64,000 bases of DNA, taken from NCBI RefSeq assembly GCF_014697575.1, contig NZ_JACJSC010000001.1:558001-622000 (forward strand). The letters run 5' to 3'. How positions within the stretch are numbered: the stretch's first letter is position 1; every line of letters begins with the position of its first letter. The notes below the pieces were generated by a model. That model did no database searches. It worked only from the letters and a program-made list of their open reading frames with translations, and was not told the DNA's origin. Of the stretch, positions 54,537 through 62,515 are shown one piece after another. Made by a program: the position numbers and the translations under genes. The DNA comes from Planktothrix sp. FACHB-1365. GTDB lineage: Bacteria > Cyanobacteriota > Cyanobacteriia > Cyanobacteriales > Microcoleaceae.

Positions 54537-55277
54537 ATGTTACTGCATCTAAGCACTTGGCAAGAAGTCGAAACTTACCTGACCCATTCTTCAGGTATTA
54601 TTATTCCCATTGGTTCTACAGAACAACATGGCCCAACGGGATTGATCGGGACGGATGCGATTTGCGCCGAAGCCATCGCCAAAGGAGTTGGAGAAGCTAC
54701 CCAAGCTTTAGTTAGCCCCACTATCAACGTCGGTATGGCGTTACACCACACCGCCTTTCCAGGCACAATCAGCCTTAGACCGACCACCTTAATTCAGGTA
54801 ATCAAAGATTATATCACAAGTTTAACGAAAGTAGGGTTTACTCACTACTTTTTTATTAACGGACATGGAGGCAATATTGCCACACTGAAAGCCGCTTTTT
54901 CGGAAACTTACGCTCATGTTGGAGATATCAATTTACCTAAAGCTGATCAAGTCAAATGTCAAGTGGGAAATTGGTTTATGTGTAGCTCCGTTTATAAATT
55001 AGCAAAAGAGTTATATGGAGATCAAGAAGGTTCCCATGCTACACCGAGCGAAGTCGCTTTAACCCAATATATTTATCCTGATGCGATTAAGCAAGCCCCC
55101 CTGACACCGGACGTCGCCAAAGGATATCCTATTTATGGTGCACAGGATTTTCGTCAACATTATCCCGATGGTCGCATGGGGTCTAATCCTGCGTTAGCCA
55201 CTCCAGAACACGGTCAACAATTTTATGAATTAGCCGTTAAAGAATTGAGTCAAAGCTATTTAGAGTTTCTACATTAG
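54537..55277 (+). CDS. creatininase family protein
   Basis: A 246-residue metal-dependent amidohydrolase-type protein. IIPIGSTEQHGPTGLIGTDA has the Glu, His and Asp metal ligands, VGMALHHTAFPGTISLRPTT follows, then FFINGHGGNIATLKAAF and EGSHATPSEVALT. Family members hydrolyse creatinine or, in cofactor pathways, related cyclic amides; the true substrate here is unknown. Start ATG 54537. A G-rich repeat begins at its stop codon. The 262 bases upstream are AT-rich with no ORF besides the 53-residue gene. Confidence 0.9.
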   Translation: MLLHLSTWQEVETYLTHSSGIIIPIGSTEQHGPTGLIGTDAICAEAIAKGVGEATQALVSPTINVGMALHHTAFPGTISLRPTTLIQVIKDYITSLTKVGFTHYFFINGHGGNIATLKAAFSETYAHVGDINLPKADQVKCQVGNWFMCSSVYKLAKELYGDQEGSHATPSEVALTQYIYPDAIKQAPLTPDVAKGYPIYGAQDFRQHYPDGRMGSNPALATPEHGQQFYELAVKELSQSYLEFLH

Positions 55278-55322
55278 AGGGGAACAGGGAATAGGGAACA
55301 GGGAACAGGGAACAGGGAACAG
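55278..55322. repeat. G-rich short tandem repeat (GGGAACA units)
   Basis: Six tandem 7-base units GGGAACA/GGGAATA start one base after the stop of the creatininase-like gene. It resembles the GGGAACA block at 37008. It separates this gene from the convergent UPF0182 gene. Confidence 0.85.
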
Positions 55323-55406
55323 TAAGAAGTGAAAGGGTTTTAGAGTTTAAAAATGTCCTAACCGTAATGCGTAGCGCTATATATTGTTCCTGATTCCCTA
55401 TTTCCT

Positions 55407-58400
55407 TTAACTCGGTTGAGGTTGAGGTAATTGGATATTCTCAGGTGGAATAATAGGTGGTGCTTGAAAGACATCTCTTAAGGCTTGTTCTAAGGTCGGT
55501 CGCATCACAATTCGATTTTCACTGGCTACGATTACTCGCACTAACGTCGGTAAACTATTTTCAGTTGCTTCTAAATACAAAGGTTCAACATAAAGTAAAG
55601 ATTGTTCAATGGGAATGACTAATAAATTTCCTTGAATTACCCGTGATCCTTGACGATTCCAAAGAGAAATTTGTTCGGAAATATCCGGTTCTTGGTTAAT
55701 TAAAGCTTCAACTTGTTCCGGGCCAAAAATCAAGCGTTGTTTGGGGAAACGATATAACAGTAAATGACCATAATTTTCTAAATCAGAACGTGCGGCTAAC
55801 CACGCAACTAAATTATTGCGACTGGCGGGAGTAAAGGGGTGAAGGAGGATAAATTCTTCAGATCTTTCTGTTGGTAATCGCATAATTAAATAATAAGGTT
55901 CAACCGCTTGTCGTTGATCTCCATAAATTTCAACGGGAACCCGCCAGAGGTCTTCTCGATTATAAAAAACAATGGGATCACTCATGTGATAAGTTAATAA
56001 ATGTTGAGATTGAATTGTAAATAAATCCACCGGATAACGAATATGCTGGCGAAGCATAATTGGCATTTCTTCAATGGGATGGAATAAATTAGGAAAAACT
56101 CTTCTGAGTGTCGATATTATTGGATCTTGAGTTTGTTCTAAATAATAAAATTTAATTTTTCCATTATAAGCATCTACAATAATTTTAACGGAATTACGAA
56201 TATAATTAAATCCGGCTTCTTCGGGGTCAGAATAGGGATAAAAATTACTGGTTGTATAGGCATCAATCATCCAATATAAATAGTTGTGATCAGTGGATGG
56301 AGCTTGAGGATCTGATTCAGAATCCTCGAAATCCGCATCTGCAACCACTAAATAGGGATTACTATCATAATGGAGAAAAGGAGCGATCGCTTTAACTCGA
56401 TCTAAAATATTACGTCGGAAAAGGAATTTAGTTTCTGAGGTAAAGTTATCGGTAAATAACATTTGCCAATTTTTTAAATAATAAGCAAATAACCAGCGCT
56501 TCCATCCAGTTCCAATGACAATTCCGCCTTCTCCATCATAGGTGTTATAAACATTCTCATTTCCCAGGGGAAAATCAAGTTCTTTAACTTGGGTTGAAGT
56601 CATGATTTGAGTATTGGTCAGTAACCCATAATAAATTCGAGGTTTACCAATAGGAATAAGATTGCGAATTCGCGGAGAAACTTGTAAAGTTGTATCTTCA
56701 TCTAATTCGGGATCAGCGCCAATATCTTTAACAAAATATTCAGGAAGTCCGCCATTGGCGACGGTATTAACGGGAGATAAAGTAAATCCATAATCATGAG
56801 TATAAACTAAATGTTTATTGACCCAAGTTTTAGCTTTTTCGGGAACTAATTCATAATTTAATTCACGGGGGGAAATTAGTACCTGTTGTTTTTGTAAATT
56901 AGTGCTTAATTCTCCTGAAGCAGTTTGATTGAAGATAGAATAACGATCATAATCTGCATCAGAAAATTCATAATAGAGGCGAATTTGTTGTAATTGACGA
57001 TTAGTTTGTAATAAAGGTCGTTTATCCCAAAGACGAATATTATCAATGGTTAAGTTATTATTTCTAATATCGGTGTAGGTTAGTTGAGCATTTGGATCAA
57101 AAGTTTCAACCTTAATTTTATCTAAATTAAATCCTTTGCGGGTATATTCAATACTTCGTTGAATATAAGGTAATTCCCGCTCTAGTTCGTTAGGTTGAAC
57201 AATCAATCGTTGAACTAAACCCGGTATAAAACCTGCGACTATAATTGCAATTCCTAAATACCAAGTAAAAATAGCTCTTAAAGAATAGCTATCAGCAAAT
57301 AGTTTATCCCTCGCTGAGTTAGAACGTTTTTTAAAACGATATAATTTAGTATATCTTAATAGTATTTCAATATAAGGTCGAATTCTTTTAACAGAAAATG
57401 TGGCTTGCCATAACATAAAAATAGCAATAATTAAAGCAAGTATAGATAAGAGTAAATAACCCGGCTTTAATATGTTGACATCGGTATAGCCAGCCCCAAA
57501 AATTACGCCGTCACTTGAATATAAAAGTTCATAACGAGCTAACCAATAGCGCATTGCACTATTGAGCATTAACAATCCACCTAATCCATGAAGATGACGT
57601 TGCTGAGGTTGTGAAAAACTAGGAAAATGTCCTTTACTCAGACTATTCCCTGAAAGTAAATAGATTAAACTACAACTAATAAAACTAACTAAAAATAATC
57701 CCATTAACCAAAATTCTAAAAGATGAACAATGGGTAAATTAAAGACATAAAAGCTTAAATCTCTTCCTAATAAGTTTTCTGTTTGGTTAAATGAAGTTGG
57801 ATTAAAATATTGTAGAACGTTTGCCCAATGGCTCGACAAGACCAAGCTAAACCCAAAACTAAAGATTAAAGCTAATAAACTAAAAACAATAAAAGGTTTC
57901 CATAAAATAGAAATCATCAAAGTCAATAAAACAGGAAGTTTCCAAGTATAAGCTTGAAAATTTTTAATCCAATTCTCAATAATTTGAGGTTCAAACTGAG
58001 CCGGGAGGTTGGAAAATAGCGGTTGACTGGAATCCCAATGCCAATAACTAATAAAAATCTGGCTATAGTGGATAACAATTAAACCCAAGAAAAAAGATAA
58101 ACTAAGAATAAAGAATAAAAGAGAAGGTAATCCTAATGCAAACTTGGGTAAATTCTCATTAGAAATATCAAAAATATTAACAGGGGGTTTCCTTTGTAAA
58201 TGTTCGGGTAAATATTGATAACGTCGGGCAATTATTATATTTCCCCCCAACCAAACTGCGGTAATACATAAACCTAATATAGCTAACCCAATTTCTGTGA
58301 CTAATCGTTGTTTGAAAACCGATAAATAACCGACTTCCTCAAACCAGAAGAATTCAGCCATAAATTTAGCACTGAGATCGAGAATAAATCCCAGTCCCAA

Positions 58401-58439
58401 TATTCCTAAACCTATTTTAAAAACTTGATTTTTGGTCAT
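55407..58439 (-). CDS. UPF0182 family membrane protein
   Basis: A 1010-residue protein typical in length for UPF0182. The N-terminal 420 residues hold about seven to nine hydrophobic segments (VFKIGLGILGLGFILDLSAK, LVTEIGLAILGLCITAVWLG and others). The large soluble part has family blocks such as LPYIQRSIEYTRKGFNLDKI, VNKHLVYTHDYGFTLSPVN, EYFVKDIG and PRIYYGLLTN. The end is Pro/Gln-rich. Function is unknown; the family is widespread in cyanobacteria and actinobacteria. Apparently monocistronic; the glycosylase gene lies 50 bases upstream on the same strand. Confidence 0.93.
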   Translation of the reverse strand: MTKNQVFKIGLGILGLGFILDLSAKFMAEFFWFEEVGYLSVFKQRLVTEIGLAILGLCITAVWLGGNIIIARRYQYLPEHLQRKPPVNIFDISNENLPKFALGLPSLLFFILSLSFFLGLIVIHYSQIFISYWHWDSSQPLFSNLPAQFEPQIIENWIKNFQAYTWKLPVLLTLMISILWKPFIVFSLLALIFSFGFSLVLSSHWANVLQYFNPTSFNQTENLLGRDLSFYVFNLPIVHLLEFWLMGLFLVSFISCSLIYLLSGNSLSKGHFPSFSQPQQRHLHGLGGLLMLNSAMRYWLARYELLYSSDGVIFGAGYTDVNILKPGYLLLSILALIIAIFMLWQATFSVKRIRPYIEILLRYTKLYRFKKRSNSARDKLFADSYSLRAIFTWYLGIAIIVAGFIPGLVQRLIVQPNELERELPYIQRSIEYTRKGFNLDKIKVETFDPNAQLTYTDIRNNNLTIDNIRLWDKRPLLQTNRQLQQIRLYYEFSDADYDRYSIFNQTASGELSTNLQKQQVLISPRELNYELVPEKAKTWVNKHLVYTHDYGFTLSPVNTVANGGLPEYFVKDIGADPELDEDTTLQVSPRIRNLIPIGKPRIYYGLLTNTQIMTSTQVKELDFPLGNENVYNTYDGEGGIVIGTGWKRWLFAYYLKNWQMLFTDNFTSETKFLFRRNILDRVKAIAPFLHYDSNPYLVVADADFEDSESDPQAPSTDHNYLYWMIDAYTTSNFYPYSDPEEAGFNYIRNSVKIIVDAYNGKIKFYYLEQTQDPIISTLRRVFPNLFHPIEEMPIMLRQHIRYPVDLFTIQSQHLLTYHMSDPIVFYNREDLWRVPVEIYGDQRQAVEPYYLIMRLPTERSEEFILLHPFTPASRNNLVAWLAARSDLENYGHLLLYRFPKQRLIFGPEQVEALINQEPDISEQISLWNRQGSRVIQGNLLVIPIEQSLLYVEPLYLEATENSLPTLVRVIVASENRIVMRPTLEQALRDVFQAPPIIPPENIQLPQPQPS

Positions 58440-58489
58440 TATTGAGCTATATTTTAGCAGGAGAAAACAATCAGTTCTATTTTAACCGA

Positions 58490-59128
58490 TTAAACTTTAG
58501 AAACTGACGGACAATGAGCCAAATACCATCGCCAAGGGAGTTCCTGTCCTTGAGAGAGCCCAATGCGTGTCGTTTGGATAATAGCATTCGGCTGTTGTTC
58601 TAAACTCTGTTGAAAGGCTGAAGTTCGATGTTCTAACCATAACCCTTGATCAGGGTGAAGCGGTAAACCATTAAACTGAGTATTAATATCCAATAAGCGA
58701 CACAATTTCCCTGGGCCAGAAGCTAAACGAATCTTTTGTTTTGGAGTTAACGGTTGGGTTTGTTCCAGGGGGGCTAAAATAGAAACCGGAATAGACTCTA
58801 ACTGCAAAGCCCGAATTAAAACAGCGCTGGGTACATCCTCAACATCGGTAACAATATTTAAGCAGCAATACATCCCATAAATAAAATAAACATAACTAAT
58901 TCCTGCTAGGCCAAACATCACCGCATTCCGAGGAGTTCGACGACGATAAGCATGACAAGCGGGGTCATTGAGTCCATAGGCTTCTGTTTCCACAATTAAA
59001 CCCCGAATTTGTTCTCCAGTGGGGAGTTGTCGCACCAAAGTACACCCCAATAATTGAGGTGCAACCTGAGTTGATGGATACTCCAACTCAGATGGGTCTA
59101 CAATCAAAGGCGTTCGAGTTGAGTTCAT
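58490..59128 (-). CDS. mpg: DNA-3-methyladenine glycosylase (AAG/MPG family)
   Basis: A 212-residue base-excision repair enzyme removing alkylated purines. VAPQLLGCTLVRQLPTGEQI is followed by the active-site region IVETEAYGLNDPACHAYRRR with catalytic Glu, NAVMFGLAGISYVYFIYGMY, and SGPGKLCRLLDI at about 165. Length is normal. I start at ATG 59128; a TTG three codons upstream also is open but overlaps the divergent small gene. Probably transcribed with UPF0182, 50 bases downstream. Confidence 0.93.
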   Translation of the reverse strand: MNSTRTPLIVDPSELEYPSTQVAPQLLGCTLVRQLPTGEQIRGLIVETEAYGLNDPACHAYRRRTPRNAVMFGLAGISYVYFIYGMYCCLNIVTDVEDVPSAVLIRALQLESIPVSILAPLEQTQPLTPKQKIRLASGPGKLCRLLDINTQFNGLPLHPDQGLWLEHRTSAFQQSLEQQPNAIIQTTRIGLSQGQELPWRWYLAHCPSVSKV

Positions 59129-59136
59129 AACCCACA

Positions 59137-59259
59137 ATGGATATTAAATTTGTCTTAGCCGCATTAACGGTGTTATTTACCCTTTCCTGTCTGTTCTTCG
59201 GAACCAAAAACGGTTTCTATGATACCGATAATTACCACGGTAATGGTTCAGCCCATTAA
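59137..59259 (+). CDS. small single-helix membrane protein, 40 residues
   Basis: A short frame ATG 59137 to TAA 59259: MDIKFVLAALTVLFTLSCLF, then FGTKNGFYDTDNYHGNGSAH. One hydrophobic helix (4-22) is followed by a polar Tyr/Asp/Asn/His tail. The sharp helix plus ordered polar tail and a sensible N-terminus suggest a true gene like the small thylakoid subunits, and I recall similar small proteins in cyanobacteria without a firm name. It is divergent from mpg, start to start within 10 bases, which is unusually tight. Confidence 0.6.
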   Translation: MDIKFVLAALTVLFTLSCLFFGTKNGFYDTDNYHGNGSAH

Positions 59260-59300
59260 TTAGAATGTGGGGGCGGTCAAGACTATTTGACTAGGGTTTG

Positions 59301-59379
59301 ACCTCTCCCCCAACCCCTCTGCTGCAAGGCGAGGGGAGAAAGATCACACCCCCGACCTCTCTGCTGCAAGGTGATGGGA
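59301..59379. repeat. repeat with two copies of CTCTGCTGCAAGG
   Basis: CCCCTCTGCTGCAAGGCGAG and CCTCTCTGCTGCAAGGTGAT follow each other at about 50-base spacing. It is a variant of the common cyanobacterial 'cccctctcctgcaaggagagggg' intergenic repeat. No gene is present in 59260-59989. Confidence 0.65.
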
Positions 59380-59461
59380 TTAATTTATACCATGTCTTTT
59401 AACATCCGTTTAATTTCAATAATCATTAACGATTTAATAAACAGGATAGCCCTGAACTTGC

Positions 59462-59543
59462 ATTTCGGGCTAAAAGCTAAAGTTATCTAAAGATAACGAT
59501 TCTATTAGCCCGTTTTAACGGGTTTTAGCTCTTAGCCTGAAAT
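59462..59543. repeat. inverted-repeat element (ATTTCGGGCTAAAAGCTAAA type)
   Basis: ATTTCGGGCTAAAAGCT at the left matches the reverse complement of AGCTCTTAGCCTGAAAT at the right with two mismatches. Inner short stems are GTTATCT/AGATAAC and CCCGTT/AACGGG. The whole 82 bases could fold as one branched hairpin. It looks like a dispersed palindromic element. Confidence 0.7.
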
Positions 59544-59674
59544 TTATTTCAAGGCTTTATACATTTTTTGCCCTTATCGGTTAATGTTCATTAACGAAAC
59601 AATAGTTATTTTCAAAATCGATAATTTTAGCTTGAATTTTATTGAGGGGTTTGTTATCTTCAAATCAGAGAACT

Positions 59675-59828
59675 TCAGAAACCGGGTTTCTTAACACAAT
59701 ATTGCTGTTGAACACAGAACCTTGCTAGAAATCCTGTTTCTGGGTTCCCCCGTAGAGAGTTCAGAAACCGGGTTTCTTCATAAAAATATCGGTTTTAAAC
59801 ACAGAACCTTGCTAGAAACCCGGTTTCT
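59675..59828. repeat. two tandem copies of a 67-base unit with AGAAACCGGGTTTCT
   Basis: Unit 1 (59675-59741) and unit 2 (59761-59828) both start TCAGAAACCGGGTTTCTT and contain ACACAGAACCTTGCTAGAAA, ending in a C/GGTTTCT. Each unit has a palindromic core (GAAACCGGGTTTC) and complementary ends, so each can form a hairpin. They lie in the spacer upstream of the polysaccharide-export locus. Confidence 0.8.
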
Positions 59829-59989
59829 CGCTTCCCATCGCCTCAAACCCTCTTCCTCTAAGCAACTGAACCATTAGACTAGCATCTGGACACTTTATGT
59901 GGCACACTTATTGACTAAGATTAAATCTGGCAGTAAAAATCCAGTGGCTAGGATATTTCCCGCAGCCCTGCAAAGGATCTGAACATAAG

Positions 59990-60877
59990 GTGTGTGTAGT
60001 GAACGAGGACGAAAAAATTGCTTATGTCCCAATGAAAGGTGTTGTGCATAGAGCGGGGCGAGTAAGTCGCTGGCGGTTTGCCAATAGCCAATTATCCCTC
60101 AAACTCAATTTGCTCAGTACATTAGTCCGAAGGGATTTAGAGGCACGATACAAAGGTTCGATTCTCGGCAACCTATGGCCTCTATTAAATCAGTTATCCC
60201 AATTGCTGATTTATACCTATGTTTTTTCGATTGTTCTGAAGGTCAAACTCAATCTTGAAGGATTTCCTGATAATGAATTAGCCTTTGGACTGTGGCTGTT
60301 TGCAGGGTTAATTCCTTGGTTTGCCTTTACCAACGGTCTAACCCAAGCGGCTGCATCAGTGGTGGGACAACCCAATTTAGTCAAAAAGGTGGTTTTTCCC
60401 CTGGGACTATTACCCCTTGTCCCGATTTTTTCAGCCTTTATTGAAAGTTCCTTTGGCTTAATTGCCTTAATTGTGCTAACTGCCTTGTCTGCTCAAATTT
60501 TGCATAGTACCATCTGGTTACTGCCGTTGGTGTGGATACCCCAAGTTCTATTAACGGCGGGATTAGGCTATCTAACGGCTGGACTGACGGTATTTTTGCG
60601 AGATATTCCCCAAAGTTTAAGTGTGATTCTCAATCTTTGGTTTTATGTCACACCCATTTTATATCCCGTGAGTAAAGTTCCTGAATCTTGGCAAGTTTGG
60701 ATTGTTTGGTGCAATCCCATTACTGGACTTTCTGAAGCTTATCGAGATTTAGTTTTAGTCGGGGAAATGAAACATTGGGGAGAATTAGCCATGTCCTCAA
60801 TGATTGCCGTGGTTATTTTTTATGGAGGTTTATGGGTTTATAGGCGGTTACGTCCAGCTTTTGCTGACGTTTTATAA
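59990..60877 (+). CDS. ABC-2 type polysaccharide export permease (Wzm-like)
   Basis: A 295-residue inner-membrane permease. The N-terminal cytosolic part has LLSTLVRRDLEARYKGSILG then NLWPLLNQLSQLLIYTYVFS, the family signature. About six membrane helices follow (LAFGLWLFAGLIPWFAFTNG, LLPLVPIFSAFIESSFGLIA, AGLGYLTAGLTVFLRDIPQS, IAVVIFYGGLWVY). It works with the ATPase gene 84 bases downstream to export O-antigen-like or other lipid-linked polysaccharide. The start is uncertain: GTG 59990 or GTG 59999, the latter with AAGG 8 bases upstream; an inner ATG lies at 60032. Confidence 0.9.
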   Translation: MCVVNEDEKIAYVPMKGVVHRAGRVSRWRFANSQLSLKLNLLSTLVRRDLEARYKGSILGNLWPLLNQLSQLLIYTYVFSIVLKVKLNLEGFPDNELAFGLWLFAGLIPWFAFTNGLTQAAASVVGQPNLVKKVVFPLGLLPLVPIFSAFIESSFGLIALIVLTALSAQILHSTIWLLPLVWIPQVLLTAGLGYLTAGLTVFLRDIPQSLSVILNLWFYVTPILYPVSKVPESWQVWIVWCNPITGLSEAYRDLVLVGEMKHWGELAMSSMIAVVIFYGGLWVYRRLRPAFADVL

Positions 60878-60961
60878 CGGTGACAGTTCCTCACACACGC
60901 ACAAGGTATTTCTAAACCGATACACAAACTGATCACTGATAAACCGGGAAATCAACAACGA

Positions 60962-62383
60962 ATGAGCGAAATTGCTATATCTGTTAATCATGTTTCTAAA
61001 TGCTTCAAACGTTATCGCCATCCGGTTGATCGATTGAAGGAAGTTTTTATGCCAAGTCAAAGTTTGGCGCATAATTTTTGGGCATTACGAGATATTAATT
61101 TACAAGTTTGGAAAGGTCAAACTTTGGGGGTTGTTGGGCGCAATGGTTCGGGAAAAAGCACCCTATTACAAATTATTGTGGGAACTTTAACCCCCACTCA
61201 AGGGAATGTGGAAGTCAATGGTCGAGTTTCAGCTTTATTAGAACTGGGTAGTGGGTTTAATCCTGAATTTACCGGACGGCAAAATGTTTTTTTTAATGGT
61301 CAATTATTGGGATTAAAAACCCAGGAAATAGAAGCTAAATTTGATGATATTGTGGCTTTTGCTGATATTGGAGATTTTATTGATCAACCAGTCAAAACCT
61401 ATTCCAGTGGAATGTATGTCCGTTTAGGATTTGCGGTGGCAACCAGTGTTAATCCCGATATTTTAATTGTTGATGAAGCCTTATCCGTAGGGGATGAAGC
61501 CTTTCAACGCAAATGTTTTAGTCGAATTCATGAAATCAAAGATCGAGGCGGAACGATTTTATTTGTTTCCCATTCTGCCCCTTCAATTATTCAACTGTGT
61601 GACTCGGCTTTATTAATGGATCGGGGAGAATTATTACTCGAACATACGCCTAAAATGATCATTTCTAAATATCAAAAAATGATCTATGCGGATGCGGATC
61701 AAATGGCAATGATTCGAGATGAAATTCAACAATTAAGTCATAAACCTTCCCAACCTCCTGAAACTCTTTCGCCACCCTCTAAACCGAATAACTTCCATCC
61801 TGAAAACCCAGCCTCTCCTACATCTTTATCCTCATGGGAACCTAAAAATGGGCATTATAAAGATTATTTTGATCCGAAATTAGTTCCTGATCATCCGATT
61901 AAATATCCTTCTCGTGGGGCTGAAATTATAGAACCCCATATTACCACTTTATCCGGGGAAATTGTTAATCATTTAATTGCTCGAAGTAGCTATATTTATG
62001 CCTATTCTGTTAGATTTGATAAACCAGCTTCTCATGTGCGGTTTGGAATGTTAATTAAAACGGTAAGCGGGTTTGAATTGGCGGGGGCTTCCTTTTTAGC
62101 AACTTCTCAATCAATTAAACACATTGAAGCAGGTACTATAATTGCGATCAAATTTAAGTTTGAATGTCAATTATCCCCGGATGTTTATTTCCTAAATGCA
62201 GGAGTTTCGGGTATTGTAGAGGGCGAATTTACTTATTTAGATCGCTGTATTGATGTGGGGATGTTTCGGGTTCAACCCTATGAAGAATCTTGTAGTACCG
62301 GAGTGGTAGACTTATTGATCGAACCCAGTTTAAAAGTTAAGTCCGGTCAAGTGAAGCAGCAATCTGAACTAGAATGTCTTTAA
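60962..62383 (+). CDS. ABC transporter ATPase with Wzt-like C-terminal domain
   Basis: A 473-residue protein. The NBD (residues 1-245) has Walker A GVVGRNGSGKSTLLQ, Q-loop region, signature TYSSGMYVRLGFA and Walker B DILIVDEALSVGDE with the switch His in FVSHSAPSI. A Pro/Ser-rich linker (about 260-300) leads to a beta-rich Wzt_C-type domain (about 320-460; SYIYAYSVRFDKPASHVRFG, then GEFTYLDRCIDVGMFRVQPY). In Wzt-type transporters this domain recognises the end cap of the finished polysaccharide, so chain-end selectivity is likely here. It pairs with the permease upstream. Confidence 0.93.
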   Translation: MSEIAISVNHVSKCFKRYRHPVDRLKEVFMPSQSLAHNFWALRDINLQVWKGQTLGVVGRNGSGKSTLLQIIVGTLTPTQGNVEVNGRVSALLELGSGFNPEFTGRQNVFFNGQLLGLKTQEIEAKFDDIVAFADIGDFIDQPVKTYSSGMYVRLGFAVATSVNPDILIVDEALSVGDEAFQRKCFSRIHEIKDRGGTILFVSHSAPSIIQLCDSALLMDRGELLLEHTPKMIISKYQKMIYADADQMAMIRDEIQQLSHKPSQPPETLSPPSKPNNFHPENPASPTSLSSWEPKNGHYKDYFDPKLVPDHPIKYPSRGAEIIEPHITTLSGEIVNHLIARSSYIYAYSVRFDKPASHVRFGMLIKTVSGFELAGASFLATSQSIKHIEAGTIIAIKFKFECQLSPDVYFLNAGVSGIVEGEFTYLDRCIDVGMFRVQPYEESCSTGVVDLLIEPSLKVKSGQVKQQSELECL

Positions 62384-62515
62384 ACTTAGGTAAACTATGG
62401 CAAACTGGAACAGAGCAAGTTAAACCCAAAATCAACTCGCCTAAACTGAATTCCAATTCAATGCCTCAACGTTGTTCATTTTGATCAAGAAGCTGAAATC
62501 ATCACTTAAACACTT

